From DB1 sp049323655 (GTDB lineage Bacteria; Desulfobacterota; Desulfobulbia; Desulfobulbales; SURF-16): a stretch of DNA of 64,000 bases. The stretch is from contig JBMONO010000009.1 in assembly GCA_049323655.1 (NCBI GenBank), positions 248,001 to 312,000 of the forward strand, written 5' to 3'. The notes under the pieces were generated by a model. The model ran no database searches. It saw nothing but the letters and a program-made list of their open reading frames with translations, and was not told where the DNA came from. This document shows positions 34,953-42,778 of this stretch, piece after piece; position 1 is the stretch's first letter; each line of letters opens with the position of its first letter. A program made the translations under genes and the position numbers.

Positions 34953-35663
34953 TCAGCTGCCGTGCACCTCTTTCAGCTTGTTCCGGGTCGCCTCGTCAAT
35001 GACGCCGGTCACCGCAAGCTCATACTCCTCCTGGAAAAAACGCAGGGCAGCCTCGACCTTCTCCGACATCTCGTCATCAGAACAACTGCCGCAGTCAAAA
35101 CCGAGATTGGCCAGCCGCTGCTTGACCCCGCGGTTTTCACTGATCGGGTCAAGCGAACCGAGCATGAGGGGGATCTCCCGGGCCCTGGTCGTGTTCGGCT
35201 CCAGGATGATTTTGCCGCGCCGGGCGCCGGGTGGAATGACAAACTCGATCATCCCGTCGCCGTCCGTGCTGCCCTCGCTGACCTGACCGTCGATGTCCAG
35301 CCGGTAGGGCAGATCGGCGCGCACCTCGTCCTGCGGGGTCTGGACGGAACTCTGAATGACATCTCCCGATTCCTCGGAATCACCGCTGTCGGGCGGCGGC
35401 TCCCGCATGATCTTGAGCCTGATCTTGGCCGGCACCCCCTTCTTCCTGAAGCGGTGCCGCGCCGCGGTGGCGCCGCTCTCCTCCTTTTCCTCGCGGTCAG
35501 GCACAATGACCTCGTCGCCGGGCAAAAGAACATTGGGATCCTGGCGCAACTCCTTCAGGGCCGCGTTGTCGGGATGGTTCCAGATCGTTTCCCAGAAATG
35601 GCCGTATCGGTCGGCGATGCTCGACAGACAGTCACCCTGGCGGACCACATGCGTGCTGCTCAT
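34953..35663 (-). CDS. LysM plus peptidoglycan-binding-like domain protein (left arm)
   Basis: The 236-residue protein opens with a LysM domain (THVVRQGDCLSSIADRYG, 4-60, with NVLLPGDEVIVPD). A basic stretch RHRFRKKG and a beta-rich middle domain (about 85-160) come next. The C-terminal peptidoglycan-binding type 1-like domain (about 165-236) has VKQRLANLGFDCG and GVIDEATRNKLKEVHG. No signal peptide is present, which is typical of LysM proteins carried beside PAAR/VgrG or contractile-injection genes rather than of exported hydrolases. AAGGGGGC is the Shine-Dalgarno. It is the first gene of the left arm, driven by the promoter at 35692-35721. Confidence 0.8.
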   Translation of the reverse strand: MSSTHVVRQGDCLSSIADRYGHFWETIWNHPDNAALKELRQDPNVLLPGDEVIVPDREEKEESGATAARHRFRKKGVPAKIRLKIMREPPPDSGDSEESGDVIQSSVQTPQDEVRADLPYRLDIDGQVSEGSTDGDGMIEFVIPPGARRGKIILEPNTTRAREIPLMLGSLDPISENRGVKQRLANLGFDCGSCSDDEMSEKVEAALRFFQEEYELAVTGVIDEATRNKLKEVHGS

Positions 35664-35691
35664 GGCTGCCCCCTTGTACTTTGAATGCTCT

Positions 35692-35721
35692 ATTGTATCC
35701 TGAATGACGCTTCAGTGTCAA
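35692..35721 (-). promoter_or_regulatory. Sigma-70 promoter of left arm
   Basis: On the minus strand TTGACA (35721-35716) and TACAAT (35697-35692) are 18 bases apart. Transcription would begin near 35685, about 20 bases before the LysM start codon. Confidence 0.75.
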
Positions 35722-35751
35722 AAGGGAAAAGAAGTTTGACCGCCTCCGCGG

Positions 35752-35781
35752 TTGACAGGAATCATCCTCATGCGATATAGT
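35752..35781 (+). promoter_or_regulatory. Sigma-70 promoter of right arm
   Basis: TTGACA (35752-35757) and TATAGT (35776-35781) are 18 bases apart, the same spacing as the divergent promoter. The two -35 boxes are only 30 bases apart. Transcription would begin near 35788. Confidence 0.75.
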
Positions 35782-35866
35782 AAAAAAATATGGAGTCAAC
35801 TCACCAGAAACACTAAAAAATTTCCACATCAACGCAGCATGCCCACACGCCGCGACATGACTTGCC

Positions 35867-36514
35867 ATGGCAACCCACATAATCAAAAAAGGCGAATGCC
35901 TCAGCTCCCTGGCCGAACGCTACGGTTTTCACCACCCGGATGTCCTCCATTCCCACGCCGACAACAGCGCCCTCAAGGCCAAACGGGATAACCCGAACGT
36001 CCTCTGCCCGGGCGACCGGGTCGCCATTCCGGACAAAACCCCAAAGGAGGAAAGCGGCGCCGACGGCCAGAAACACCGCTTCAAGGCCAAAGGCATCCGC
36101 ACCCATCTGCGCCTGCTGGTGGAAGACGTTGCCGGCGCCGCCCTGGCCGGTCGGCCGTACACCCTGGAGGTGGGCCGGGAGGAATTCACCGGCACCACCG
36201 GTGGCGACGGGCTGGTCGAACACCTCGTCACAGCGGCGGAAACCAGGGGCCGACTCACGGTCTGGCTCGACGACGCCAAGACCTCGTCGCTGGTCTGGCC
36301 CCTGGAGATCGGCGCCCTCGAACCCCATAGCGAGACCCGCGGCCTGCAGGCCCGGTTGAACAACCTCGGCTTCACCTGCGGCAAGGCGGACGGCATCGTT
36401 GGGCCGAAAACCAAGGCTGCGGTGCGCGCCTTCAAGCAAAAGAACGGCCTGGCCGACAACGACACCATCGACGACGCCACCAAAAACAAGATCAAGGAAA
36501 TCTATGGTTTTTAG
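35867..36514 (+). CDS. LysM plus peptidoglycan-binding-like domain protein (right arm)
   Basis: The 215-residue protein is a paralogue of the 34953-35663 product in the opposite orientation. It has an N-terminal LysM (THIIKKGECLSSLAERYG, NVLCPGDRVAIPD) and the KEESGADGQKHRFKAKG linker shared with the left copy (EESGATAARHRFRKKG). The middle beta domain contains TGGDGLVEHLV. The C-terminal PG-binding domain has LQARLNNLGFTCG, KADGIVGPKTKAAVRAF and DDATKNKIKEIYG. No signal peptide and no obvious Shine-Dalgarno are visible before the ATG. LysM-PGB proteins of this layout occur with PAAR-type spikes, and a PAAR gene lies in the same arm. Confidence 0.8.
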   Translation: MATHIIKKGECLSSLAERYGFHHPDVLHSHADNSALKAKRDNPNVLCPGDRVAIPDKTPKEESGADGQKHRFKAKGIRTHLRLLVEDVAGAALAGRPYTLEVGREEFTGTTGGDGLVEHLVTAAETRGRLTVWLDDAKTSSLVWPLEIGALEPHSETRGLQARLNNLGFTCGKADGIVGPKTKAAVRAFKQKNGLADNDTIDDATKNKIKEIYGF

Positions 36515-36523
36515 GAGAGCGAC

Positions 36524-37003
36524 ATGGCACTGGTGAGCAGGGCGTGCAGCGGCCGCGACAACAAGAACCGCCTCCGCTTTCATCGCATCAAGGTCTACGG
36601 ACAGCGTTTTCCCGGCACCATCGGCACCGATGCGGAGCGGGCGATCACCGCCACCCCCGATTACCGGGTCTGTATTGACGGCACCCCCAGCCAGTGGGGG
36701 AGGCTGGCGGCGGACGGCAGCGTCGAAATCTTCATTCCCGGCGGGGCCGAGGCAACTCTGGAGACGCTGGGCACGACCTACGAGATCGAGATTCTGCACC
36801 GCATCGAGCCGCATGACACCCTGCTCGGCAGCCAGCGCCGCCTCAATCTGCTCGGCTATTACGAGGCAAAGGTGGATGACAAGTACGGGGCGCGCACCGA
36901 CGCGGCCGCCCTCGACTTCCAGGCCGACAACGGCCTCGACCCGGACGGCCGGCTGCTGGAGGCCACCACCCGCAACAAGATCAGGGACGTATTTGGAGAA
37001 TAA
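36524..37003 (+). CDS. Peptidoglycan-binding-like protein lacking LysM
   Basis: The 159-residue protein has GGAGAGCGAC before ATG and follows the LysM gene by 9 bases. It lacks LysM. The middle domain (YRVCIDGTPSQWGRLAADGSVEIFIPGGAEA) and PG-binding tail (SQRRLNLLGYYEAKVDDKYGARTDAAALDFQADNG, LEATTRNKIRDVFG) match those of its neighbour. It therefore looks like a truncated duplicate now specialised, perhaps as a second adaptor. The left arm has no counterpart. Confidence 0.7.
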   Translation: MALVSRACSGRDNKNRLRFHRIKVYGQRFPGTIGTDAERAITATPDYRVCIDGTPSQWGRLAADGSVEIFIPGGAEATLETLGTTYEIEILHRIEPHDTLLGSQRRLNLLGYYEAKVDDKYGARTDAAALDFQADNGLDPDGRLLEATTRNKIRDVFGE

Positions 37004-37005
37004 CC

Positions 37006-38184
37006 GTGGCGATCACACTTGAGGTCTACAAGAACATCCGGCTGGTGCCGGTTCGCTTTGCCCGGGCGAAAACCGGCGCCCCGGAGGAGTCCTTTCCGGA
37101 CATCGACGATCGGGGCCACAACTTCAAAGTGCCGGTCACGGACGGCCTGGCCGAATCGAGCGAAATCCGCGGTCCGGTGGTCGGTCTGCGCAAGCGGCAA
37201 AAGATTAAACTCCGGCTGGTCCGCGAATACATCGATCCGGCGGCGCCGCTTTTTCTCACCAGCTCCGACACGAGCACCATCACCGTCATCAACCCGGCCG
37301 CCGGCAAAAAAATCGCCAGCGGCAAGGAGACCACGGTGGAATTGCAGGGCGGCGATTTTGCCGGCGCCAAGCCGCAAAGCGCCCGGATCGAGGTGCGTTT
37401 CGGCGCCGCCGACGGACCGATCATTTACGAGCTGACCGCCTATGTCTTCACCCCCCTGCCCGTTTTTCTGCAGCCGCATCTCGTCACCATCCACGGCAGC
37501 ACCGGCACCGGCGGGGTGGCGCCCACCATCAACCTTTCCGGGGTGATGGACCAGGTTCGCGCCCTCTGGGCGCCGTGCGGCATCAATTTCGCGGTGCAAC
37601 CGACCAAGAGCTGGTCGGTCAATCTGCCCAATGCCAACAAGATGCGTTTTGCCGACGTCAACACCGTGCTGGCGACCGAGTGGCAGGCCAACGCCATCAA
37701 CATCTACATCGTCCGCGAGATCGACAACGCCCTTGGCTACGGTTTTAGCAAATCAGCCCATGCCGGTTTCGGCATCAACAAGCCAAGCGTCTTTGCCGGC
37801 GAACGGACCGGCGCGGTGGCCAGGGCCCTGGCCGACACCTACTGGTGGGCCAACGATCTGGCCCACGAACTCGGCCACTTCTTCACCCTCTGGCACCCCA
37901 CCGACGGCACCCCGGCCTCCGGCCCCTGGGTGCGGCGGGAAACCTGGTCCATGCGCTTTCTCATGCACAACTACAACTACACGAATCGCCCCGGTCCGCC
38001 GGGCAGCCCCGCCGACTGGCCGGCATTCAACGATTTTGGCTACGGCAAGCACTCGTCCGGCAACCCCTATCGCGCCGGGCTCATCCCGCTGAAAAACGTC
38101 CGCACCGGCGCGGGCGCCGGTCGGGACGCCCAGTGTTCCACCGCCCGCAACCATATCCTGCAGGGTCCGGCGCATCTCTACTAG
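37006..38184 (+). CDS. Metzincin-like zinc metalloprotease (right arm)
   Basis: The 392-residue protein starts at GTG with GGAG seven bases upstream. A beta-rich N-terminal half (about 1-150) is followed by the catalytic domain with HELGHFFTLWH (287-297, HExxHxxTxxH) and a Met-turn candidate MRFLMHN (about residue 320). It therefore has the three-His zinc motif with Thr where metzincins normally have Gly, and differs outside the core from the left-arm enzyme. No signal peptide is seen. It lies two bases after the PG-binding gene and 20 bases before an exported HEAT protein, the same order as on the left. Confidence 0.75.
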   Translation: MAITLEVYKNIRLVPVRFARAKTGAPEESFPDIDDRGHNFKVPVTDGLAESSEIRGPVVGLRKRQKIKLRLVREYIDPAAPLFLTSSDTSTITVINPAAGKKIASGKETTVELQGGDFAGAKPQSARIEVRFGAADGPIIYELTAYVFTPLPVFLQPHLVTIHGSTGTGGVAPTINLSGVMDQVRALWAPCGINFAVQPTKSWSVNLPNANKMRFADVNTVLATEWQANAINIYIVREIDNALGYGFSKSAHAGFGINKPSVFAGERTGAVARALADTYWWANDLAHELGHFFTLWHPTDGTPASGPWVRRETWSMRFLMHNYNYTNRPGPPGSPADWPAFNDFGYGKHSSGNPYRAGLIPLKNVRTGAGAGRDAQCSTARNHILQGPAHLY

Positions 38185-38204
38185 CGGCCGGGCAAACGAA
38201 ATAA

Positions 38205-39092
38205 ATGAAAACGACCCACCGTCAATCCTGCCTCGCACTCGGACTGCTTCTGCTCGGCCTCGTCACCTGCGGCTTTGCCGCTGAACAGGCCGGCCAATCG
38301 TCCGCACCGGGGCAACAGCGCGAGGAACGAACCATGTCACAGATCAGCGAGGCCGTGCTGGCCCAGGATCTCACCGCCGCCGCCATCGCCAAAAAGCAGG
38401 GCGCCGCGGCAATCCCTGAACTTGTGCAACTGCTGAAACACGAGGATAACGGGGTGCGAACGGTGGCGGTCATCGCCCTCGGCGAGATCGACCATCCGGA
38501 GGCGATCATCGCCCTGATGGGGGCGGCGGAGGAGGAGGACGGCATGGTGGCGGGCACCGCGGTGGCCAAGCTGGAGCGCCACGCCGGCCGCATCGGCACG
38601 GGCCGGCTCATCGAGCTTTTGACCCGAATGAAAAATTCCGCGGCCCAAGGCCAGCTCGTGCTGGTCATCGGCCGGCTGGCCGGCGGAGTCGACACCGACC
38701 AGTTGCAGGGCTTCTGCACAGGCCGGACCGACGCGGACACCGTGCCAGCCTGCCTGGCCTCCCTTGCCAGGCTGGGCGACAAGCAGGCCAGGGAGGATTT
38801 CACTACCTATCTGACAACCGCCCGCGACCTGCGCGCCTTTACCCTGGCCGAATACATCGGCCAGCGCTGGCTGCTGCCCTTTCTCGGCGTCCTGCTGCGC
38901 GACCAGAGCCCGGTGCAGAGCCTCGGCGACCCGCCGCCCGGCTTTCCCGCCATGCTGCGGGTATGCGACAAGGCGGTGGTGCTCATTGCCCGCATCAGCG
39001 GCGAGAAGATGTCCTTTGCCACCGACATGCACATGAACTACGACATCGATCAGCTAAGCGAGGCGGCCCGGATCGCCGGTCCGCTGCCCTGA
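38205..39092 (+). CDS. Exported HEAT-repeat protein (right arm)
   Basis: The 295-residue protein has a signal peptide (CLALGLLLLGLVTCGFAAEQ). HEAT-like repeats follow, for example GAAAIPELVQLLKHEDNGVRTVAVIALGEIDHPEAIIALMG (about 65-105). The LVTCGFAAE segment could be a lipobox but is imperfect. It is the positional equivalent of 32296-33201. An exported repeat protein directly after a toxin-like metalloprotease could be its immunity or anchoring partner; this is inference only. Confidence 0.7.
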   Translation: MKTTHRQSCLALGLLLLGLVTCGFAAEQAGQSSAPGQQREERTMSQISEAVLAQDLTAAAIAKKQGAAAIPELVQLLKHEDNGVRTVAVIALGEIDHPEAIIALMGAAEEEDGMVAGTAVAKLERHAGRIGTGRLIELLTRMKNSAAQGQLVLVIGRLAGGVDTDQLQGFCTGRTDADTVPACLASLARLGDKQAREDFTTYLTTARDLRAFTLAEYIGQRWLLPFLGVLLRDQSPVQSLGDPPPGFPAMLRVCDKAVVLIARISGEKMSFATDMHMNYDIDQLSEAARIAGPLP

Positions 39093-39175
39093 AAAAGAAT
39101 CGCGATATCCCGGCCTTGCCTGCGGGCCGATGATGGGCTAGAGTGAAGGGAGAAGGGGTGGTCGCATCACCAGAT

Positions 39176-39269
39176 GAACCACGGAGGCCGCAGAGCAGAC
39201 GGAGAGAGCGGGTCGCACGCCGCAAAACATTTTCTCCGCGTTCTCTATGTGCTCTGTGGTGAAAAAGAC
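39176..39269. repeat. Dispersed CTCTGTGGTGAAAAAG-type repeat element
   Basis: AACCACGGAGG...CGCAGAG at the left end is roughly complementary to CTCTATGTGCTCTGTGGT at the right end, giving a long imperfect inverted repeat that ends GAAAAAG. A half-copy lies at 30568-30600. It fills most of the gap before the PAAR gene; no gene is seen in 39093-39315. Confidence 0.45.
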
Positions 39270-39315
39270 CTTGTCCGGATTTATCGGAAGAGAGAGCTGA
39301 AAGGAGGAAAGGCCC

Positions 39316-39615
39316 ATGCCACCTGCTGCCCGTGTTGGCGACATGCATACCTGCCCGATGGCCTCCCCGGCGGTGCCGCCGGTGCCCCATGTCGGCGGCC
39401 CCATCATGCCGCCCGGCTGCCCGACCGTGCTGATCGGCAACATGCCGGCGGCCCGGGTCGGCGACATGGCCACCTGTGTCGGCCCGCCGGACGTCATCGC
39501 CATGGGTTCCATGACGGTGCTGATCGGCAACATGCCGGCGGCCCGGATAGGCGATTCGACCGCCCACGGCGGCGTCATCGTTGCCGGTTGCCCGACGGTG
39601 ATCATCGGCGGCTAA
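39316..39615 (+). CDS. PAAR-domain spike protein
   Basis: The 99-residue protein has AGGAGG nine bases upstream. It contains PAAR motifs MPPAARVGDMHTCPM at the N-terminus and two GNMPAARVGD/GNMPAARIGD repeats near 48 and 78. His/Cys residues (DMHTCP, DMATCV, DSTAHGG) can bind the zinc at the spike tip. Stand-alone PAAR proteins sharpen VgrG-like spikes of type VI secretion and extracellular contractile injection systems. No VgrG, sheath or baseplate gene is in the window. It closes the right arm of the LysM/metzincin island, and the Ser/Thr kinase gene converges on it nine bases later. Confidence 0.92.
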   Translation: MPPAARVGDMHTCPMASPAVPPVPHVGGPIMPPGCPTVLIGNMPAARVGDMATCVGPPDVIAMGSMTVLIGNMPAARIGDSTAHGGVIVAGCPTVIIGG

Positions 39616-39624
39616 GGGCCGCCA

Positions 39625-41496
39625 TCAGCCGCTCGAATCCGTTGCCTGCCGTTTATCCCGCCAGTATTTCCTGATCTGCTGGCCAATGCCGCTCGCCGCG
39701 GTATCGGCTGCCTTGCGCAATTCCTGATCCATGTTGAGCGGCGTGAACTTGGCGCTGGCCGATCCGGACGAGCCGGCGGCCTCGCCGGTCTCCATGTCCA
39801 CCACCCGCACCGTTACCGCCGCGTTGGTCAGAGTTTCGGTGCGACCATAGAACTGCAAAGGCATGGTGCCTGTTTTCTGCACGTCGGAGATCAGGAGGAT
39901 ATGGGCCGCGCCCGGCGGGACGATCTCCTTGATGTCATACCAGGAAACCGGCATGTCGCCGACCTGCATCTTCTGCCGCAGCACCGGGATCTCGGCCACG
40001 GAGGCCACCTTCAGCCCACTGTTGCGGATGATGTTTTCCAGATGCACCCTGAGAAAGGGGGCCAGGGACTCGTCACCGGCAACGATCATCAGCACCACCG
40101 GCGTCTCGGGCAGCCGGGGCCGGGTGTCGATCTTCGCCGTCTTCACCGGCTCGGCGGGCCGCGGCTTGGGCGCGGGTTTGACAATCGGGGACGGTGCCGG
40201 CGGTTCTTCAACCGGAGCCGCAGGCGCTGCCGGGGTCGGCGTTTCCGCTGCCTCCTGAACCGGAGGAGATGGAGGAACTGCCGGTTCACGGTTCACGGCA
40301 ACCTGGGTCGGACTCTCAGTGGCCGGTTGCCCGGGCGGCGCGGTTGGCACCGCCTCTGCCATCGGGGCCGCTGTTTGTGGCGTCACGGCTTGGGGTTGCT
40401 CCCCCGGCGGAGCCGGAGGAACCGCAGGCATGGTCACCTGGGCCGGCGGCGCCGGCTCCTCCACCGCCACCGCCGGGGTTTTCTCTTTCGCCTTGCGATT
40501 CCACAGGGCATCCACCGTCCACATGGAAAGCAGCACGGCGGCAATGACGCCCACCACCGCGCCGATGGTCCGGGCCCGCCGCCGCTGCACCGACACCGTT
40601 GTCGGCCGGTGCGGGGGAACGGGCGCGCTGACCTTGATGGCCGGCGAGGGCTGAATCTGCAATTTATCGATGCAGAAATTGATGGCGTTGATCACCTCGG
40701 CCGGGGTCTGGAAGCGCTTCTCCTTGTCCCTGGCCATCATCTTATCCACCAGTTGACAGATCAGTTTGGGCAGGGAGGGGTTGACCTTGGCAATGGGCCG
40801 CACCGGCTCGGTCATGATCTTGGCCACCACCGCGAGCGGCGACTCGCCGCTCACCGGCACCTCGCCGGACAGCATCTTGTAGAGAATGGCGCCAAGGGAA
40901 TAAATATCGCTGCGGATATCGAGTTTCTGACCGCTTGCCTGTTCCGGCGAGGAATATTCCGGGGTGCCCATGTAGAGACCGGTGCGGGTCAGATGGGATT
41001 CCGCGTCCTGAAAATAGGCGATGCCGTAGTCCGTCACCTTGATACGGCCGACCGAGTCGATCATGATATTGGACGGTTTCAGGTCACGATGCACCACCCC
41101 CTTGTCCGCCGCCTCGCTGAGGGCGTCGGCGATCTGGGCGGTGATGCCCAGCGCCTCGTTCAGAGGCAGTTGTCTCCTTTCTTTGAGAATGATGCCGAGG
41201 TCGGTGCCCTGGACATACTCCATGGCAAAATAGTAGAGGCCGCCCTCCTCACCGAAGGACATGATGCTGACGATATTGGGATGGCTGAGCGCGGCGACGA
41301 CCTTGGCCTCGCGCTTGAAGCGCTCGATGAACTCCGCATCATTGCAGAGCCGTTCGGAAAGGATTTTCAGCGCCACCTTTCTGTTCAAGGACAGCTCATG
41401 GGCCTTGTAAACCACCCCCATGCCACCCCGGCCGAGCTCCTTTTCCAGCTTAAAGCCGCCGATTACACTGCCGACGTCCAACTGCTGCAGTTCCAT
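39625..41496 (-). CDS. Membrane Ser/Thr protein kinase (PknB/PpkA type)
   Basis: The ATG at 41496 has GAGGAG six bases upstream, giving 623 residues. The kinase domain (about 15-275) has the Gly loop ELGRGGMGVVYKA, VALKIL Lys, HRDLKPSNIM, a DYG in place of DFG (VTDYGIAYF) and GTPEYSSPEQ. A TM segment (GAVVGVIAAVLLSMWTV) lies near 312. Next comes a Pro-rich region of about 130 residues, and the C-terminal domain (VVLMIVAGDESLAPFLRVHLEN...) is outside the cytoplasm. It is the last gene of a group with PP2C phosphatase and FHA protein, the trio that controls type VI secretion in other bacteria. Confidence 0.9.
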   Translation of the reverse strand: MELQQLDVGSVIGGFKLEKELGRGGMGVVYKAHELSLNRKVALKILSERLCNDAEFIERFKREAKVVAALSHPNIVSIMSFGEEGGLYYFAMEYVQGTDLGIILKERRQLPLNEALGITAQIADALSEAADKGVVHRDLKPSNIMIDSVGRIKVTDYGIAYFQDAESHLTRTGLYMGTPEYSSPEQASGQKLDIRSDIYSLGAILYKMLSGEVPVSGESPLAVVAKIMTEPVRPIAKVNPSLPKLICQLVDKMMARDKEKRFQTPAEVINAINFCIDKLQIQPSPAIKVSAPVPPHRPTTVSVQRRRARTIGAVVGVIAAVLLSMWTVDALWNRKAKEKTPAVAVEEPAPPAQVTMPAVPPAPPGEQPQAVTPQTAAPMAEAVPTAPPGQPATESPTQVAVNREPAVPPSPPVQEAAETPTPAAPAAPVEEPPAPSPIVKPAPKPRPAEPVKTAKIDTRPRLPETPVVLMIVAGDESLAPFLRVHLENIIRNSGLKVASVAEIPVLRQKMQVGDMPVSWYDIKEIVPPGAAHILLISDVQKTGTMPLQFYGRTETLTNAAVTVRVVDMETGEAAGSSGSASAKFTPLNMDQELRKAADTAASGIGQQIRKYWRDKRQATDSSG

Positions 41497-41711
41497 AGCC
41501 AACTCCTCGCCCTCTCATCCGGACGACGCCCGGAACAGCACGGTTCCGTCTGCCGCCATCACGAGCTGATGTTCCGGTGCCACCGGCCACAGGGCTGCGG
41601 GGCACGCCTTATTCCACCTCATCATTTACTATACACCACACTTCCGGTTCTTTTCCGCAATGTTTTTCGTTGCCTGCATCTTTTTTGCCGATATTGTCGA
41701 TCACGCCCGGA

Positions 41712-42773
41712 TCAGGAAAAGAGATAGCCCTGCAGGAGATCAAAGCCCATCTGCCGGCAGACTGAAAGCTCCTTTTCACCTCGCACTCCCTCGGCCAGGG
41801 TGACGATCCCCTCGTCCCGGCAGAGCCGCACCAGGGTTTCCACCATGCGGCGATGAGCCGGCGGGGCGCTGTCGATATCGGCGATCAGGCCCATGTCAAA
41901 CTTGAGATAATCGGGCGGCACCTCGACCAGCTCACGCAGCCTGGCCTGGCCGGCACCGAAGTCGTCATAGGCGAGACGGGCGCCACAGGCATAGAGCTGC
42001 TCCTTGATCCTCCTGATGGTCGGCAGATCGGTCACTGCCTCTTCATGGATCTCCAGGACGATTTTCATGCCGGCAAAAGTTGCGCACGCCTGGGTAAGAG
42101 TCGCCAGCAACCTCTCCGGATCATCGAGCTCGCGAGGATGGGTATTGACAAAAAAAGGGACATCCCGGCCCAGGGCTGAGGCTGCCGCCAGGCCCTGGAA
42201 GCGCAGCACCTCGCTCAATCTAGCCGCCAGTCCGCCGCTTTCGGCGATCCGGAAAAGATCTTTCGGCTTTTCCGGCAGCAGCGGATGCCGACCACGGCCC
42301 AGCACTTCATAACCGTATATCGCAAGCGACCGGCAATCAACCACCGCCTCGAACTCGGCAGCGACCAGGTTGTGATCGAGTAATTCCTGCAACTCTCGCA
42401 GCCCCTCAGGCAACAGCCTGGAAAGAGTGGGAATACCGAACAGGGTCGCCTCCCGCGTGTCATCACCGGTATCGTGCTCCGCCAGCAGACGAAACTCGAC
42501 ATTGGCGATGTGAATGATATCGCCGTGCTGCAGGGCCACCCGATCATCGATGCGGACACGGTTGACATAGGTGCCGTTCGCGCTGCCGAGATCGCGAAGC
42601 ACCAACAGCTCGCCACTCCGGTCAAACTCGGCGTGTTGACGGGAAACGTCGGCGGAGTGCAGAGTCAGCGACAGTCCGGCCTGGCGGCCAACGGTAAAGG
42701 GAAAGCGATCCAGATAGATTCGCCGGAGATTCCCGCCTTCCGCCAGATAACTCTCAAGGAACCAGTTCGGCAT
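41712..42773 (-). CDS. FHA-EAL fusion protein
   Basis: The ATG at 42773 (MPNWFLESYLAEGG) follows the PP2C stop by five bases, giving 353 residues. Residues of about 15-95 form an FHA domain (FTVGRQAGLSLTLHSADVSRQHAEFDR, LGSANGTYVNRVRI) that binds phospho-threonine. Residues of about 120-353 form an EAL domain with EVLGR (in place of EALxR), NTHP, LEIHE, YDDFGAG, LKFDM, LAEGV and a final QGYLF. The metal and catalytic residues therefore appear mostly present, and it may hydrolyse c-di-GMP or act as a sensor for it. The fusion links Thr phosphorylation directly to c-di-GMP. Confidence 0.85.
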   Translation of the reverse strand: MPNWFLESYLAEGGNLRRIYLDRFPFTVGRQAGLSLTLHSADVSRQHAEFDRSGELLVLRDLGSANGTYVNRVRIDDRVALQHGDIIHIANVEFRLLAEHDTGDDTREATLFGIPTLSRLLPEGLRELQELLDHNLVAAEFEAVVDCRSLAIYGYEVLGRGRHPLLPEKPKDLFRIAESGGLAARLSEVLRFQGLAAASALGRDVPFFVNTHPRELDDPERLLATLTQACATFAGMKIVLEIHEEAVTDLPTIRRIKEQLYACGARLAYDDFGAGQARLRELVEVPPDYLKFDMGLIADIDSAPPAHRRMVETLVRLCRDEGIVTLAEGVRGEKELSVCRQMGFDLLQGYLFS

Positions 42774-42778
42774 TGCAA

